This document shows, one piece after another, positions 1 to 5,953 of a stretch of 6,096 bases of DNA. A model generated the notes under the pieces. The model saw only the letters and a program-made list of their open reading frames with translations. It did no database searches and had not been told where the DNA came from. The position numbers were made by a program, and so were the translations under genes. The DNA comes from Prevotellaceae bacterium (lineage in GTDB: Bacteria > Bacteroidota > Bacteroidia > Bacteroidales > UBA932): NCBI GenBank assembly GCA_031289385.1, contig JAITPP010000023.1:1-6096 (forward strand). Reading direction: 5' to 3'. Every line of letters begins with the position of its first letter. Positions within the stretch are counted from its first letter, which is position 1.

Positions 1-27
1 TTTTGTCATGTAGTAAAGTTAATTATA

Positions 28-1203
28 TCAAAATATAACTCCCGAGCCAACAAGTTCGTCATCGGCGTACCACGCGGCAAACTGTCCTGAGGTGATTCCG
101 CGCTGTGCTTCGTCGAATACAATGTACAAGCCGTTTTCTTTGCGTATTAGTTTTGCTTTTTGCAGAGGTTGCCTATATCGGATACGTACAAGATAATCGC
201 GTTCTTCGCCTGCGTGCATCGACAAATCGTTGCGAACGTAATGAATTTCATCTTCGGCAATAAACAGTGCTTTTCTGAATAATCCGAGATGCGTGTAACC
301 TTCGCCTACATAAAGCGTGTTTGTTGCAACGTCAATGCCAATAACAAAAAGCGGCTCAACGTGTCCGCCGATGTTTATTCCTTTGCGTTGCCCTATTGTA
401 AAAAAGTGAGCGCCGTTGTGAGTTCCTATTTTCTTTCCCGAATTTGGGCGGTAAATATAGGGTTGCGCAAGTTGTTCAATAGTTTTATCGTCTGTATTGT
501 TTTGGTGCGATTTTTCGTAATAATCGGGTAATATTTCTACGGTATTTCCTTGTTTTGCGGTTAGTTGTTGTTGCAAAAAAACAGGTAAATCAACTTTGCC
601 TACAAAGCAAATTCCTTGCGAATCTTTACGTTCGGCGGTAGGCAAATTTTGTTCGGCGGCAATGCGGCGCACTTCGGGTTTGGTTAAATGTCCTATCGGA
701 AACAATGCTTTTGCGAGTTGCTGCTGCGATAATTGACACAAAAAATAACTTTGGTCTTTGTTGTTATCCGTGCCGGCAAGCAGGCTGTACACGGGTTTTC
801 CGTTTATCATGTTTTCCGATTTTCGGCAATAATGTCCTGTTGCAACAAAATCGGCATTAAGTTTTAACGCTTCTTTCAAAAAAACATCAAATTTTATTTC
901 GCGATTACAAAGAATATCAGGATTTGGCGTTCGTCCTTTTTCGTATTCCGAAAACATATAATCTACAACTCGTTTTTTATATATCGCGCTTAAATCGACA
1001 GAATAAAAAGGAATATCAAGTTTTTTGGCAACAAGCCGCGCGATATCCAAATCGTCTTTCCAAGGGCAATCGCCGTGAAGCGTGCCTGTGGTATCGTGCC
1101 AATTTTGCATAAATATGGCGATAACGTCATAACCTTCTTTTTTAAGAATATAGGCTGCAACGCTCGAATCGACACCACCTGAAAGTCCTACTGCTACTCG
1201 CAT
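28..1203 (-). CDS. mnmA: tRNA-specific 2-thiouridylase MnmA
   Basis: MnmA activates U34 of tRNA-Lys, tRNA-Glu and tRNA-Gln with ATP and replaces the C2 oxygen with sulfur in the cytoplasm. The 391-residue protein carries the PP-loop SGGVDSS at residues 8-14, the nucleophile Cys99 in PDILCN, the second catalytic Cys199 in KDSQGICF, GQRKG at 271-275 and the C-terminal RGITSGQFAAWY near 368-379. It is longer than the E. coli enzyme because of a stretch around 215-250 before the TIGQRKG part, which I recall as usual in Bacteroidota. The ATG at 1203 is preferred over an upstream in-frame GTG at 1257, because MRVAVGLSGGVDSS is the family's normal N-terminus and the 18 extra residues look like leader DNA. 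The 88 bp between it and the SRP RNA gene hold no good TAnnTTTG box, so its promoter is unclear; read-through from the SRP RNA gene is possible. It ends 27 bp from the window edge. Confidence 0.97.
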   Translation of the reverse strand: MRVAVGLSGGVDSSVAAYILKKEGYDVIAIFMQNWHDTTGTLHGDCPWKDDLDIARLVAKKLDIPFYSVDLSAIYKKRVVDYMFSEYEKGRTPNPDILCNREIKFDVFLKEALKLNADFVATGHYCRKSENMINGKPVYSLLAGTDNNKDQSYFLCQLSQQQLAKALFPIGHLTKPEVRRIAAEQNLPTAERKDSQGICFVGKVDLPVFLQQQLTAKQGNTVEILPDYYEKSHQNNTDDKTIEQLAQPYIYRPNSGKKIGTHNGAHFFTIGQRKGINIGGHVEPLFVIGIDVATNTLYVGEGYTHLGLFRKALFIAEDEIHYVRNDLSMHAGEERDYLVRIRYRQPLQKAKLIRKENGLYIVFDEAQRGITSGQFAAWYADDELVGSGVIF

Positions 1204-1285
1204 GAATACTATTTTATAATTTTTTAGAGATATGTTTTTTTGAAGATAAGAAATCACGATAAACCTTTCTTAAAATCATTAAATT

Positions 1286-1299
1286 AAAAAAGGGTAAGC
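1286..1299 (-). terminator. probable intrinsic end of the SRP RNA gene
   Basis: On the minus strand the 3' arm of the SRP RNA closing stem (GCTTACCC, 1299-1292) is followed at once by six T residues (1291-1286), then AT-rich sequence. The terminal stem plus T-run may act as a Rho-independent terminator. The stem arms are far apart in the RNA, so this is weaker than a classical short hairpin, and some transcripts may continue into mnmA. Confidence 0.4.
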
Positions 1300-1387
1300 T
1301 ATTTATATCGCACCGCTACAACCATCTACACTTGCTACCTTCCGGTCCTGGGGGATTTGACAGGAGCTGGTCGTATAAGACTTACCC
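1292..1387 (-). ncRNA. ffs: small signal recognition particle RNA (4.5S type)
   Basis: This is the RNA core of the signal recognition particle, which binds Ffh and directs ribosomes making membrane proteins to FtsY. The minus strand shows the conserved apical part, CCAGGACCGGAAGGTAGCA, with its GGAA tetraloop between CC and GG and the AGCA on the 3' side that forms the Ffh-binding internal loop. The ends pair: GGGUAAGU at the 5' end with GCUUACCC at the 3' end (8 bp with one G-U), and CGACC further in with GGUUG. The resulting rod of about 96 nt matches the small bacterial SRP class lacking an Alu domain. The 5' end at 1387 is set both by this closing stem and by the -7 box six bases upstream. 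Ends are good to a few bases. Confidence 0.93.
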
Positions 1388-1392
1388 GGCTG

Positions 1393-1422
1393 CAAAAGTA
1401 ATAAAAAAAATCTTTATTACAA
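1393..1422 (-). promoter_or_regulatory. Bacteroidota-type promoter of the SRP RNA gene
   Basis: Reading the minus strand, TTG (1422-1420) is followed after 19 nt by TACTTTTG (1400-1393), an exact match to the Bacteroidota -7 consensus TAnnTTTG with a -33 TTG. The last base of the box lies six bases before the inferred RNA 5' end at 1387, which is the spacing expected for the primary sigma factor of this phylum. Match and spacing are seen; activity is inferred. Confidence 0.75.
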
Positions 1423-1432
1423 TTCTATTTTG

Positions 1433-1440
1433 TACATTTG
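1433..1440 (+). promoter_or_regulatory. -7 box for the DUF4199/glycosyltransferase operon
   Basis: TACATTTG matches the TAnnTTTG -7 consensus exactly and lies 15 nt before the ATG at 1456, so the predicted leader is only about 10 nt. No TTG is present at the usual -33 distance; that region is a run of A and T, so the promoter is incomplete by consensus. It is divergent from the SRP RNA promoter and lies only about 11 bp beyond that promoter's -33 element. Confidence 0.5.
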
Positions 1441-1455
1441 CAAAAAAAATATTAA

Positions 1456-2007
1456 ATGAACGAAGTAAAAAAATATTCTGATTTTTATAAAATGACATCA
1501 ACATTCGGGTTGATAATGGGATTGGCTATGGCGGCAATTCATTTTATTTTTTATCTGCTCGAAAACTCCTTGCAGCAGCCTTTTCTTATGATGATGCTTA
1601 CTTTTGCAGCCACAATTGCCGTAATAATATATGCTACAAAAAAATATCGCTACTCGTTGGGGGGATACATTTCGTATTGGAACGCTTTTAAATTTGGAGT
1701 AATAATATTTTTATTTGCAGGAATTTTCGGCGCAGTTTATTCTTATGTTTTCAATAATATTGACCCTGACTACGTTTTCCGAGAACTTGAGCGGACGAAA
1801 GAATATTTATTAACATGGGGATTTGATGAAAAAATAATAAAAGATTTTGTAACCGATTCGCAAGAAAAATTGGCTTACGAACTAAAACATCCTTTTGAAA
1901 CAATTTTTACTTCGGGATGGTGGAATATGTTTTTAGGCGCAATATTTTGCTTGATTTCGTCGGCATTTTTAAAGAAAAACAAACCCGAAACGATATATGA
2001 ATCATAA
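1456..2007 (+). CDS. DUF4199 family membrane protein
   Basis: A 183-residue inner-membrane protein of unknown function. Hydrophobic segments fall near residues 15-35, 42-61, 77-99 and 155-172, giving four likely membrane helices. A polar loop of about 50 residues (100-150) separates helices three and four, and the short C-terminal tail is basic then acidic. The layout, the YISYWNAFKFG stretch before helix three and the position just upstream of a family 2 glycosyltransferase match the DUF4199 family, which is largely restricted to Bacteroidota. The start follows a run of A residues with no Shine-Dalgarno, as is usual in this phylum. The next gene begins 33 bp downstream, so the two are probably cotranscribed, and a role in the same envelope glycan step is a guess from that neighbourhood only. 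Confidence 0.82.
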   Translation: MNEVKKYSDFYKMTSTFGLIMGLAMAAIHFIFYLLENSLQQPFLMMMLTFAATIAVIIYATKKYRYSLGGYISYWNAFKFGVIIFLFAGIFGAVYSYVFNNIDPDYVFRELERTKEYLLTWGFDEKIIKDFVTDSQEKLAYELKHPFETIFTSGWWNMFLGAIFCLISSAFLKKNKPETIYES

Positions 2008-2040
2008 ACAAATTTAATAATTTAATAATTCAAAAAAAAT

Positions 2041-2991
2041 ATGGATATTTCTGTTGTAATTCCTTTATATAACGAAGAAGAATCGCTGCCCGAACTTGTT
2101 GAATGGATTGAGCAGGTAATGAATGAAAATAAATTTTCGTTTGAAATTATTTTAGTTGACGATGGCAGTTCCGACAACTCGTGGCAAGTGATAGAAACGC
2201 TTGCCGAAAATAAAAACTCTATTCGCGGAATATGTTTTCGTCGAAATTACGGAAAATCGGCTGCACTTTATTGCGGATTCGGAACGGCAAAAGGCAACGT
2301 TGTAATAACAATGGACGCCGATTTGCAAGATAGCCCCGACGAAATTCCCGAACTTTACAAAATGATAGCAACCGACGGCTACGACTTGGTTTCGGGATGG
2401 AAAAGGAAACGCTACGACTCTAAAATTTCAAAAAATATCCCGTCAAAATTTTTCAACGGAATTACGCGGCTTATATCGGGCATAAAACTGCACGATTTCA
2501 ATTGCGGACTGAAAGCCTATCGCGCAAAAGTTATCAAAAGCATCGAAGTTTACGGCGAAATGCACCGATACATTCCCGTACTCGCAAAACAAGCGGGATT
2601 TAGAAAAATAGGCGAAAAAGTTGTTCAGCACCGCGCACGCAAATATGGAGTTACGAAATTCGGAATGTCGCGGTTTATAAACGGTTTTCTTGATTTACTT
2701 TCGATAGTTTTTATAACAAAATTCGGCAAAAAACCAATGCACTTTTTCGGCATCGTAGGTACGCTAATGTTTTTATTGGGCGGCGGAATATCAATCTGGC
2801 TCATCGCCCGCAAACTTTACTGCCTATCAAACGGAATTGTGTTTCGCGAAATAACGTCGCAACCGCTGTTTTACATTTCGCTGGTTACAATAATTATAGG
2901 CGTTCAGTTGTTTTTAGCAGGATTTCTGGGCGAACTAATATCGCGTAGCGCAAACGAACGAAATAAATATTTTATTGATAAAGAGATTTAG
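2041..2991 (+). CDS. family 2 glycosyltransferase, GtrB/DPM1-like (polyprenyl-phosphate sugar transferase)
   Basis: A 316-residue membrane-anchored GT-A glycosyltransferase. The N-terminal domain opens with VVIPLYNEEESLPEL (5-19) and has VDDGSSDNSW (39-48) for nucleotide binding, RNYGKSAAL (68-76), and the metal-binding DAD at 92-94 within MDADLQDSPDEIPEL. HDFNCGLKAYR (151-161), EMHRYIPVLAKQAGF (173-187) and the basic RKYGVTKFGMSRF (200-212) follow the pattern of the DPM1/GtrB/ArnC group. Two C-terminal membrane helices lie near 233-255 and 276-299. By family, it would move a sugar from a nucleotide donor to polyprenyl phosphate at the cytoplasmic face of the inner membrane; donor and sugar cannot be read from sequence. 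It probably forms an operon with the DUF4199 gene; the short gap contains a doubled TTTAATAA and an A-run before the ATG. Its TAG stop shares its last base with the first unit of a heptamer array. Confidence 0.92.
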   Translation: MDISVVIPLYNEEESLPELVEWIEQVMNENKFSFEIILVDDGSSDNSWQVIETLAENKNSIRGICFRRNYGKSAALYCGFGTAKGNVVITMDADLQDSPDEIPELYKMIATDGYDLVSGWKRKRYDSKISKNIPSKFFNGITRLISGIKLHDFNCGLKAYRAKVIKSIEVYGEMHRYIPVLAKQAGFRKIGEKVVQHRARKYGVTKFGMSRFINGFLDLLSIVFITKFGKKPMHFFGIVGTLMFLLGGGISIWLIARKLYCLSNGIVFREITSQPLFYISLVTIIIGVQLFLAGFLGELISRSANERNKYFIDKEI

Positions 2992-3025
2992 GCGTAAGGC
3001 GTAAGTTGTAAGTCGTAAGTTGTAA
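2991..3025 (+). repeat. heptamer tandem array GKYGTAA, five units
   Basis: Five head-to-tail heptamers are seen: GGCGTAA twice, then GTTGTAA, GTCGTAA and GTTGTAA, with a decayed sixth unit starting GTCGG. Each unit repeats TAA at the same phase. The first base is also the last base of the glycosyltransferase stop codon. No hairpin or coding signal accompanies it. Confidence 0.9.
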
Positions 3026-3037
3026 GTCGGTTTATTA

Positions 3038-3173
3038 AGTTATCAAGTTTTTAAAGTTCATAAAGATTTTAAAGATTTTGACAAATAAGCAATTAAACAA
3101 ATAAGCAATTAAACAAATCAACAAATAAGCAATTAAAAACAAATAAGCAGATAGACAAATCAACAAAAATTCA
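3038..3173 (+). repeat. composite nonamer-octamer tandem repeat, copy 1
   Basis: The first part (3038-3081) is a period-9 array with units AGTTATCA (8 nt), AGTTTTTAA, AGTTCATAA, AGATTTTAA and AGATTTTGA. From 3082 the period becomes 8: CAAATAAG, CAATTAAA, CAAATAAG, CAATTAAA, CAAATCAA, CAAATAAG, then a 10-base CAATTAAAAA, then CAAATAAG, CAGATAGA, CAAATCAA and the end piece CAAAAATTCA. The plus strand is A-rich and G-poor. The same two-part structure with the same junction and end recurs at 5002-5193 in the same orientation. It fills the gap between the glycosyltransferase and the higBA promoter; no gene or RNA is seen in it. Confidence 0.93.
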
Positions 3174-3205
3174 CTTTTTTTGTGAATATGATAAAAAATA
3201 TTATC
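3169..3205 (+). promoter_or_regulatory. two inverted repeats over the higBA promoter, candidate HigA operators
   Basis: ATTCAC (3169-3174) and GTGAAT (3182-3187) are perfect 6-bp arms around seven T residues and cover the -33 element. GATAA (3190-3194) and TTATC (3201-3205) are perfect 5-bp arms with a 6-nt spacer and run into the -7 box. HigA antitoxins and HigBA complexes typically repress their own operon by binding palindromes over the promoter, so these are the natural operator candidates. Binding is inferred; in AT-rich DNA the shorter pair could be chance. Confidence 0.5.
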
Positions 3206-3209
3206 TTTG
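3180..3209 (+). promoter_or_regulatory. Bacteroidota-type promoter of higBA
   Basis: TTG (3180-3182) is followed after 19 nt by TATCTTTG (3202-3209), an exact TAnnTTTG match, with the same spacing as the SRP RNA promoter. Transcription would start near 3215, giving a leader of about 15 nt before the ATG at 3230. It lies just outside the repeat array, so the toxin-antitoxin genes carry their own promoter. Confidence 0.72.
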
Positions 3210-3229
3210 CATCTTATAAGTAGTAAATA

Positions 3230-3550
3230 ATGGATATTAGGTTTGAAAAAGAATATTTACGCGAATTATACGAAAAAGGCACAACAAACGATAAGAAGCA
3301 CAGATTTCAACCGCAAATAATAAATGGCTATTTGAAATGTGTTAAAGCTTTGGATGAAGCTGTTCGTATCGAAGAATTGTTTAAATTCAATTCTTTGGGT
3401 TATGAAAAACTGTCGGGTGATAAAAAAGGTTTATCTTCGTTACGAATAAATAACCAATACCGCCTTGAATTTCGTGAAATTACAAACCAAACCGATAAAT
3501 TCATTATTGAAATTTGTTCATTAGTTGATATTACAAATCATTATAAATAG
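3230..3550 (+). CDS. higB: HigB-like RelE/ParE superfamily toxin
   Basis: A 106-residue protein of the type II toxin superfamily that includes RelE and HigB. HigB members are ribosome-dependent mRNA endonucleases that slow translation when the antitoxin is lost. The recognisable part is the C-terminal half: the NSLGYEKLSGDKKGLSSLRI run (residues 54-73) followed by NNQYRLEF (74-81) corresponds to the family's 'LKGDRKGQ-SIRINDQWR-F' core, with a basic loop (Lys65, Lys66) and Arg72 and Arg78 as the likely RNA-contacting side chains, and a closing beta strand (FIIEICSLVDITNHY). The gene precedes its antitoxin by 7 bp, the reversed order typical of HigBA rather than RelBE. Length is slightly above the usual 90-100 residues. 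No frameshift or truncation is visible, so it is probably intact; activity is not shown by sequence. Confidence 0.87.
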   Translation: MDIRFEKEYLRELYEKGTTNDKKHRFQPQIINGYLKCVKALDEAVRIEELFKFNSLGYEKLSGDKKGLSSLRINNQYRLEFREITNQTDKFIIEICSLVDITNHYK

Positions 3551-3557
3551 AAAAATT

Positions 3558-3869
3558 ATGGGAAATTTAGCAAATTCGTTCCGTCCATACCATCCCGGCG
3601 AACTTCTTAAAGAAGAGTTGGAATGTCGCAAAATATCACAAAAATCTTTTGCGCTTAAATTAGGATTGCCATATACTATGCTCAATGAAATATTAAATGG
3701 CAAACGCCCTGTTTCCACCGATTTTGCTTTGCTTATAGAAGCATCGCTTGGCGTTAGCGCCGATTTGCTTGCTCGTATGCAAACAAGTTACAATATGCAA
3801 GTGGCGCGGAAAGACAAAAAATTGATTAAAAAATTTAATGAAATAAGAAAATCATGCGCTATATTGTAA
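3558..3869 (+). CDS. higA: HigA-like antitoxin with XRE-type HTH domain
   Basis: A 103-residue antitoxin that would bind and neutralise the upstream HigB and repress the operon. It starts with the family's characteristic RPYHPGELLKEELE segment (residues 9-22), followed by an XRE-type helix-turn-helix near 26-52 (ISQKSFALKLGLP, then a recognition helix in YTMLNEILNGKRPV). A basic C-terminal helix (VARKDKKLIKKFNEIRK) closes the protein. The ATG at 3558 is chosen over an in-frame ATG at 3525, because it gives the standard N-terminus and lies 7 bp after the toxin stop; the earlier start would add eleven unrelated residues and overlap the toxin. The leader AGAAAAATT is A-rich with no Shine-Dalgarno. 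The conserved pairing and order with the toxin support both calls. Confidence 0.9.
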   Translation: MGNLANSFRPYHPGELLKEELECRKISQKSFALKLGLPYTMLNEILNGKRPVSTDFALLIEASLGVSADLLARMQTSYNMQVARKDKKLIKKFNEIRKSCAIL

Positions 3870-3921
3870 ATGTAGATAAGAAATTATGAAAACATAAAAC
3901 TAATTTCAAAAAAAATATTAT

Positions 3922-5010
3922 ATGAAAAAAATATTATTTTTATTGGTTTTTTATCTGACAACTTTTGCTGCTTTTGCAGATGAATTTCCTTGGGTTAAGC
4001 AAATTATGTTTCGAGATTCTACGGTTTGGATTGCCGTGAATGATGGTTTATATAAGATAAACATTAAAAAGTCAGGTAAGATAGATTGGAAGAAAGAAGA
4101 CAAAAATTCCACGAATATATATATTGATAAATATAATAGATTGTGGAAAATATCACAAGAGTCGAAGTCCAACGTTTTATATTTATACAAAGATGAAACA
4201 TGGATACAACAAAAAGAAAAGGTAAAATATATTTTTGAAGATAATAATGAGCTTTATATAAGTGTATTACAAGATACTTATTTCAAATACAATAAAGATA
4301 AGTGGATAGAAACAAATATTCAAATAGAACAAAATAATTATTATAAGACTGCGTATGTAAAAAAGTATGCTAATATGAAAAAATTAACTCGTGATACTAC
4401 TGCTCATCATATTATTACATATACTTATGATAAAGAGGGGGATATATGGGCTATACAAACATATAGAAAAGGGCGTCATGAGTATGAAGATTATCTTTGT
4501 CAATATAAAAACAATAAATGGGAAAAGAAATCATTATTCCCTGAAAATAATGGAATTTCTACTATCTTTTTGAGAGATAACGGAGAAATTTGGGTTGGCG
4601 GATATGCCTTTGTGGCTTATTATTACAATGAAATGTGGACAAGAATTTTCTTTCTGGATGAATACGAATTTAACGGAACAGATATTGTTATTGTTGATAA
4701 AGAAGAAGATATTCCTGTAATTAATGACGATGAACTAAATAATGAAGAATTGGCAAGATTGTATGGAGACAGTGCGCCTGATGCAGTGTATTTTGCCGAT
4801 GGAAGAAAAATAGGTTTCATACAAGATGCCGATGGCTATGTGAATTTTAGAAAACAACCTAATGGAAATTCTGAAATTCATGGAATAATTTTATCCAATG
4901 TGCGAGTGTTTTATTGGGATGATAAAAATACTAATTGGTGGAAAGTAGAAGTTAATAACATAAAAGGTTATGTACATAAATCAAGAATTAAACAGTTAGA
5001 AAGTTCATAA
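3922..5010 (+). CDS. exported propeller-like protein with C-terminal bacterial SH3 domain
   Basis: A 362-residue protein of unknown function. It has a signal peptide: MKK, a hydrophobic core to about residue 18, and a likely signal peptidase I site after AFA (17-19), so it acts in the periplasm or outside. Residues 30-245 contain about five loosely repeated 'IW-x-x ... Y-x-x-x-x-W' units (VWIAVNDGLYKI 35-46, RLWKISQ 73-79, ELYISVLQDTYFKY 110-123, DIWAIQT 174-180, EIWVGGYAF 222-230), resembling the blades of two-component-regulator (Reg_prop) propellers. An acidic linker (255-290) leads to an SH3-like domain (297-360: GFIQDADGYVNFRKQP, then NWWKVEV and GYVHKSRIKQL), a fold often used to bind peptidoglycan or other cell-wall ligands. 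It lies 52 bp after higA without a clear promoter, so cotranscription is possible. Its stop codon and last residues lie inside a repeat unit. Codon use is more AT-rich than in mnmA, the glycosyltransferase or truA. Confidence 0.8.
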   Translation: MKKILFLLVFYLTTFAAFADEFPWVKQIMFRDSTVWIAVNDGLYKINIKKSGKIDWKKEDKNSTNIYIDKYNRLWKISQESKSNVLYLYKDETWIQQKEKVKYIFEDNNELYISVLQDTYFKYNKDKWIETNIQIEQNNYYKTAYVKKYANMKKLTRDTTAHHIITYTYDKEGDIWAIQTYRKGRHEYEDYLCQYKNNKWEKKSLFPENNGISTIFLRDNGEIWVGGYAFVAYYYNEMWTRIFFLDEYEFNGTDIVIVDKEEDIPVINDDELNNEELARLYGDSAPDAVYFADGRKIGFIQDADGYVNFRKQPNGNSEIHGIILSNVRVFYWDDKNTNWWKVEVNNIKGYVHKSRIKQLESS

Positions 5011-5193
5011 AGTTTTTAAAGTTATAAAGTTTTTAAAGATTTTGACAAATCAACAAATAAGCAAATAAGCAATTAAACAAATCAACAAATAAGCAATTAA
5101 ACAAATAAGCAATTAAACAATTAAACAAATAAGCAATTAAACAAATCAACAAATAAGCAATTAAAAACAAATAAACAGATAAACAAAAATTCA
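5002..5193 (+). repeat. composite nonamer-octamer tandem repeat, copy 2
   Basis: It has the same architecture and orientation as the repeat at 3038-3173. The period-9 part (5002-5045) reads AGTTCATAA, AGTTTTTAA, AGTTATAA (8 nt), AGTTTTTAA, AGATTTTGA. The period-8 part runs in perfect phase for 14 units (5046-5157) built from only three words, CAAATAAG, CAATTAAA and CAAATCAA. It ends like copy 1: CAATTAAAAA, CAAATAAA, CAGATAAA, CAAAAATTCA. The octamer part is 148 bp against 92 bp in copy 1, a difference of exactly seven units. The first unit overlaps the stop codon of the SH3 protein gene, and the last ends 4 bp before the truA start, so the array is likely the truA leader. No TAnnTTTG box is seen in it. 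Confidence 0.93.
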
Positions 5194-5197
5194 TAAA

Positions 5198-5953
5198 ATG
5201 TTTCGATATTTTCTACAACTTTCATACGATGGGAGTGAGTTTCACGGCTGGCAAGTTCAGCACAATGCAAACACAGTGCAAGCCGCACTTGATAAAGCAT
5301 TAACAACTTATTTGCACGAACACGTAGAAACCGTTGGCGCAGGACGAACAGACACAGGCGTTCATGCAAGTTTTTTTGTTGCCCATTTCGATTGCTCTGA
5401 CAGCGATTTGGAAAAAAATCAAACTACACATTTGTACAAACTCAATTCGATATTGCCAAAAAGCATATCGCTGCAAAAAATAAAAAAAATGCACGCCGAT
5501 GCCAACGCTCGTTTTGACGCCGTTTCGCGAACATATTGCTACTATATGCATCAAACAAAAAATCCGTTTTTGCAAAAATATTCTGCCCCGCTTAACGCAA
5601 ATATCAACATGGATTTAATGAACGAGGCAGCAAAAAAACTGTTGGATTACACCGATTTTACAAGTTTCAGCAAACTGCACACCGATGTAAAAACAAACAA
5701 CTGCAATATCGCCGAAGCCTTTTGGTACAAGCAAAACGAACAACTGATATTTAAAATCACAGCAAACCGTTTTTTGCGAAATATGGTGCGAGCAATAGTA
5801 GGAACGCTGCTTGAAGTCGGGCGAAACCGCATTACCGTCAGCGATTTTTGCAAAATAATAGAGCAGAAAAACAGATGCCTCGCCGGCAAATCTGTTGCCG
5901 CCAAAGGCTTGTTTTTAGTAGATATTAAATACCCTTATCAGATTAATGATTAG
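5198..5953 (+). CDS. truA: tRNA pseudouridine(38-40) synthase TruA
   Basis: TruA converts U38, U39 and U40 in the anticodon arm of many tRNAs to pseudouridine in the cytoplasm. The 251-residue protein is close to the normal family length. It begins FRYFLQLSYDGSEFHGWQVQ, has the catalytic Asp52 in GAGRTDTGVHA (47-57), the RFDAVSRTYCYYMHQ strand (105-119) with its conserved Arg and Tyr, and RFLRNMVRAIVGTLLEVG (191-208) from the second half of the active site. The ATG at 5198 gives the standard N-terminus. No promoter is visible in the repeat array just upstream; the A-rich, structure-poor leader may serve as the ribosome entry region, as is common in this phylum. The last three residues and the TAG stop are encoded by a heptamer array. 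GC content is visibly higher than in the SH3 protein gene. Confidence 0.97.
   Translation: MFRYFLQLSYDGSEFHGWQVQHNANTVQAALDKALTTYLHEHVETVGAGRTDTGVHASFFVAHFDCSDSDLEKNQTTHLYKLNSILPKSISLQKIKKMHADANARFDAVSRTYCYYMHQTKNPFLQKYSAPLNANINMDLMNEAAKKLLDYTDFTSFSKLHTDVKTNNCNIAEAFWYKQNEQLIFKITANRFLRNMVRAIVGTLLEVGRNRITVSDFCKIIEQKNRCLAGKSVAAKGLFLVDIKYPYQIND

Noticed and set aside
1204..1257. Earlier GTG start for MnmA
   Set aside because: It adds 18 residues that do not resemble the family; the ATG at 1203 gives the standard MRVAVGLSGGVDSS start.
3169..3187. ATTCAC-T7-GTGAAT as a terminator
   Set aside because: The arms are only 6 bp and AT-rich, no T-run follows on the plus strand, and the site sits on the -33 element, so an operator is more plausible.
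3525..3557. Earlier ATG start for HigA overlapping the toxin
   Set aside because: The added residues are not family-like, and the ATG at 3558 has the expected spacing after the toxin stop.
5042..5069. TTGACA at the nonamer-octamer junction (also at 3078) as a sigma70-type -35 box
   Set aside because: No TATAAT-like or TAnnTTTG element follows at a usable distance in either copy, and the motif is part of the repeat itself.
3038..5193. CRISPR arrays
   Set aside because: The units are 7-9 nt and directly abutting, with no 25-40 nt repeats, no unique spacers and no cas genes.
3038..5193. Composite transposon or insertion sequence
   Set aside because: No transposase, terminal inverted repeats or target-site duplication can be seen; the flanking repeats are tandem arrays, so only homologous recombination is proposed.
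5121..5369. Minus-strand reading frame across the octamer array and the start of truA
   Set aside because: It is open because the octamer words have few stops on that strand; the peptide is a Leu/Phe/Cys/Val-rich repeat with no domain, and it lies antisense to a solid gene.
28..5953. mnmA and truA as a designed tRNA-modification cluster
   Set aside because: They lie on opposite strands 4 kb apart with unrelated genes between, so shared regulation is not supported.
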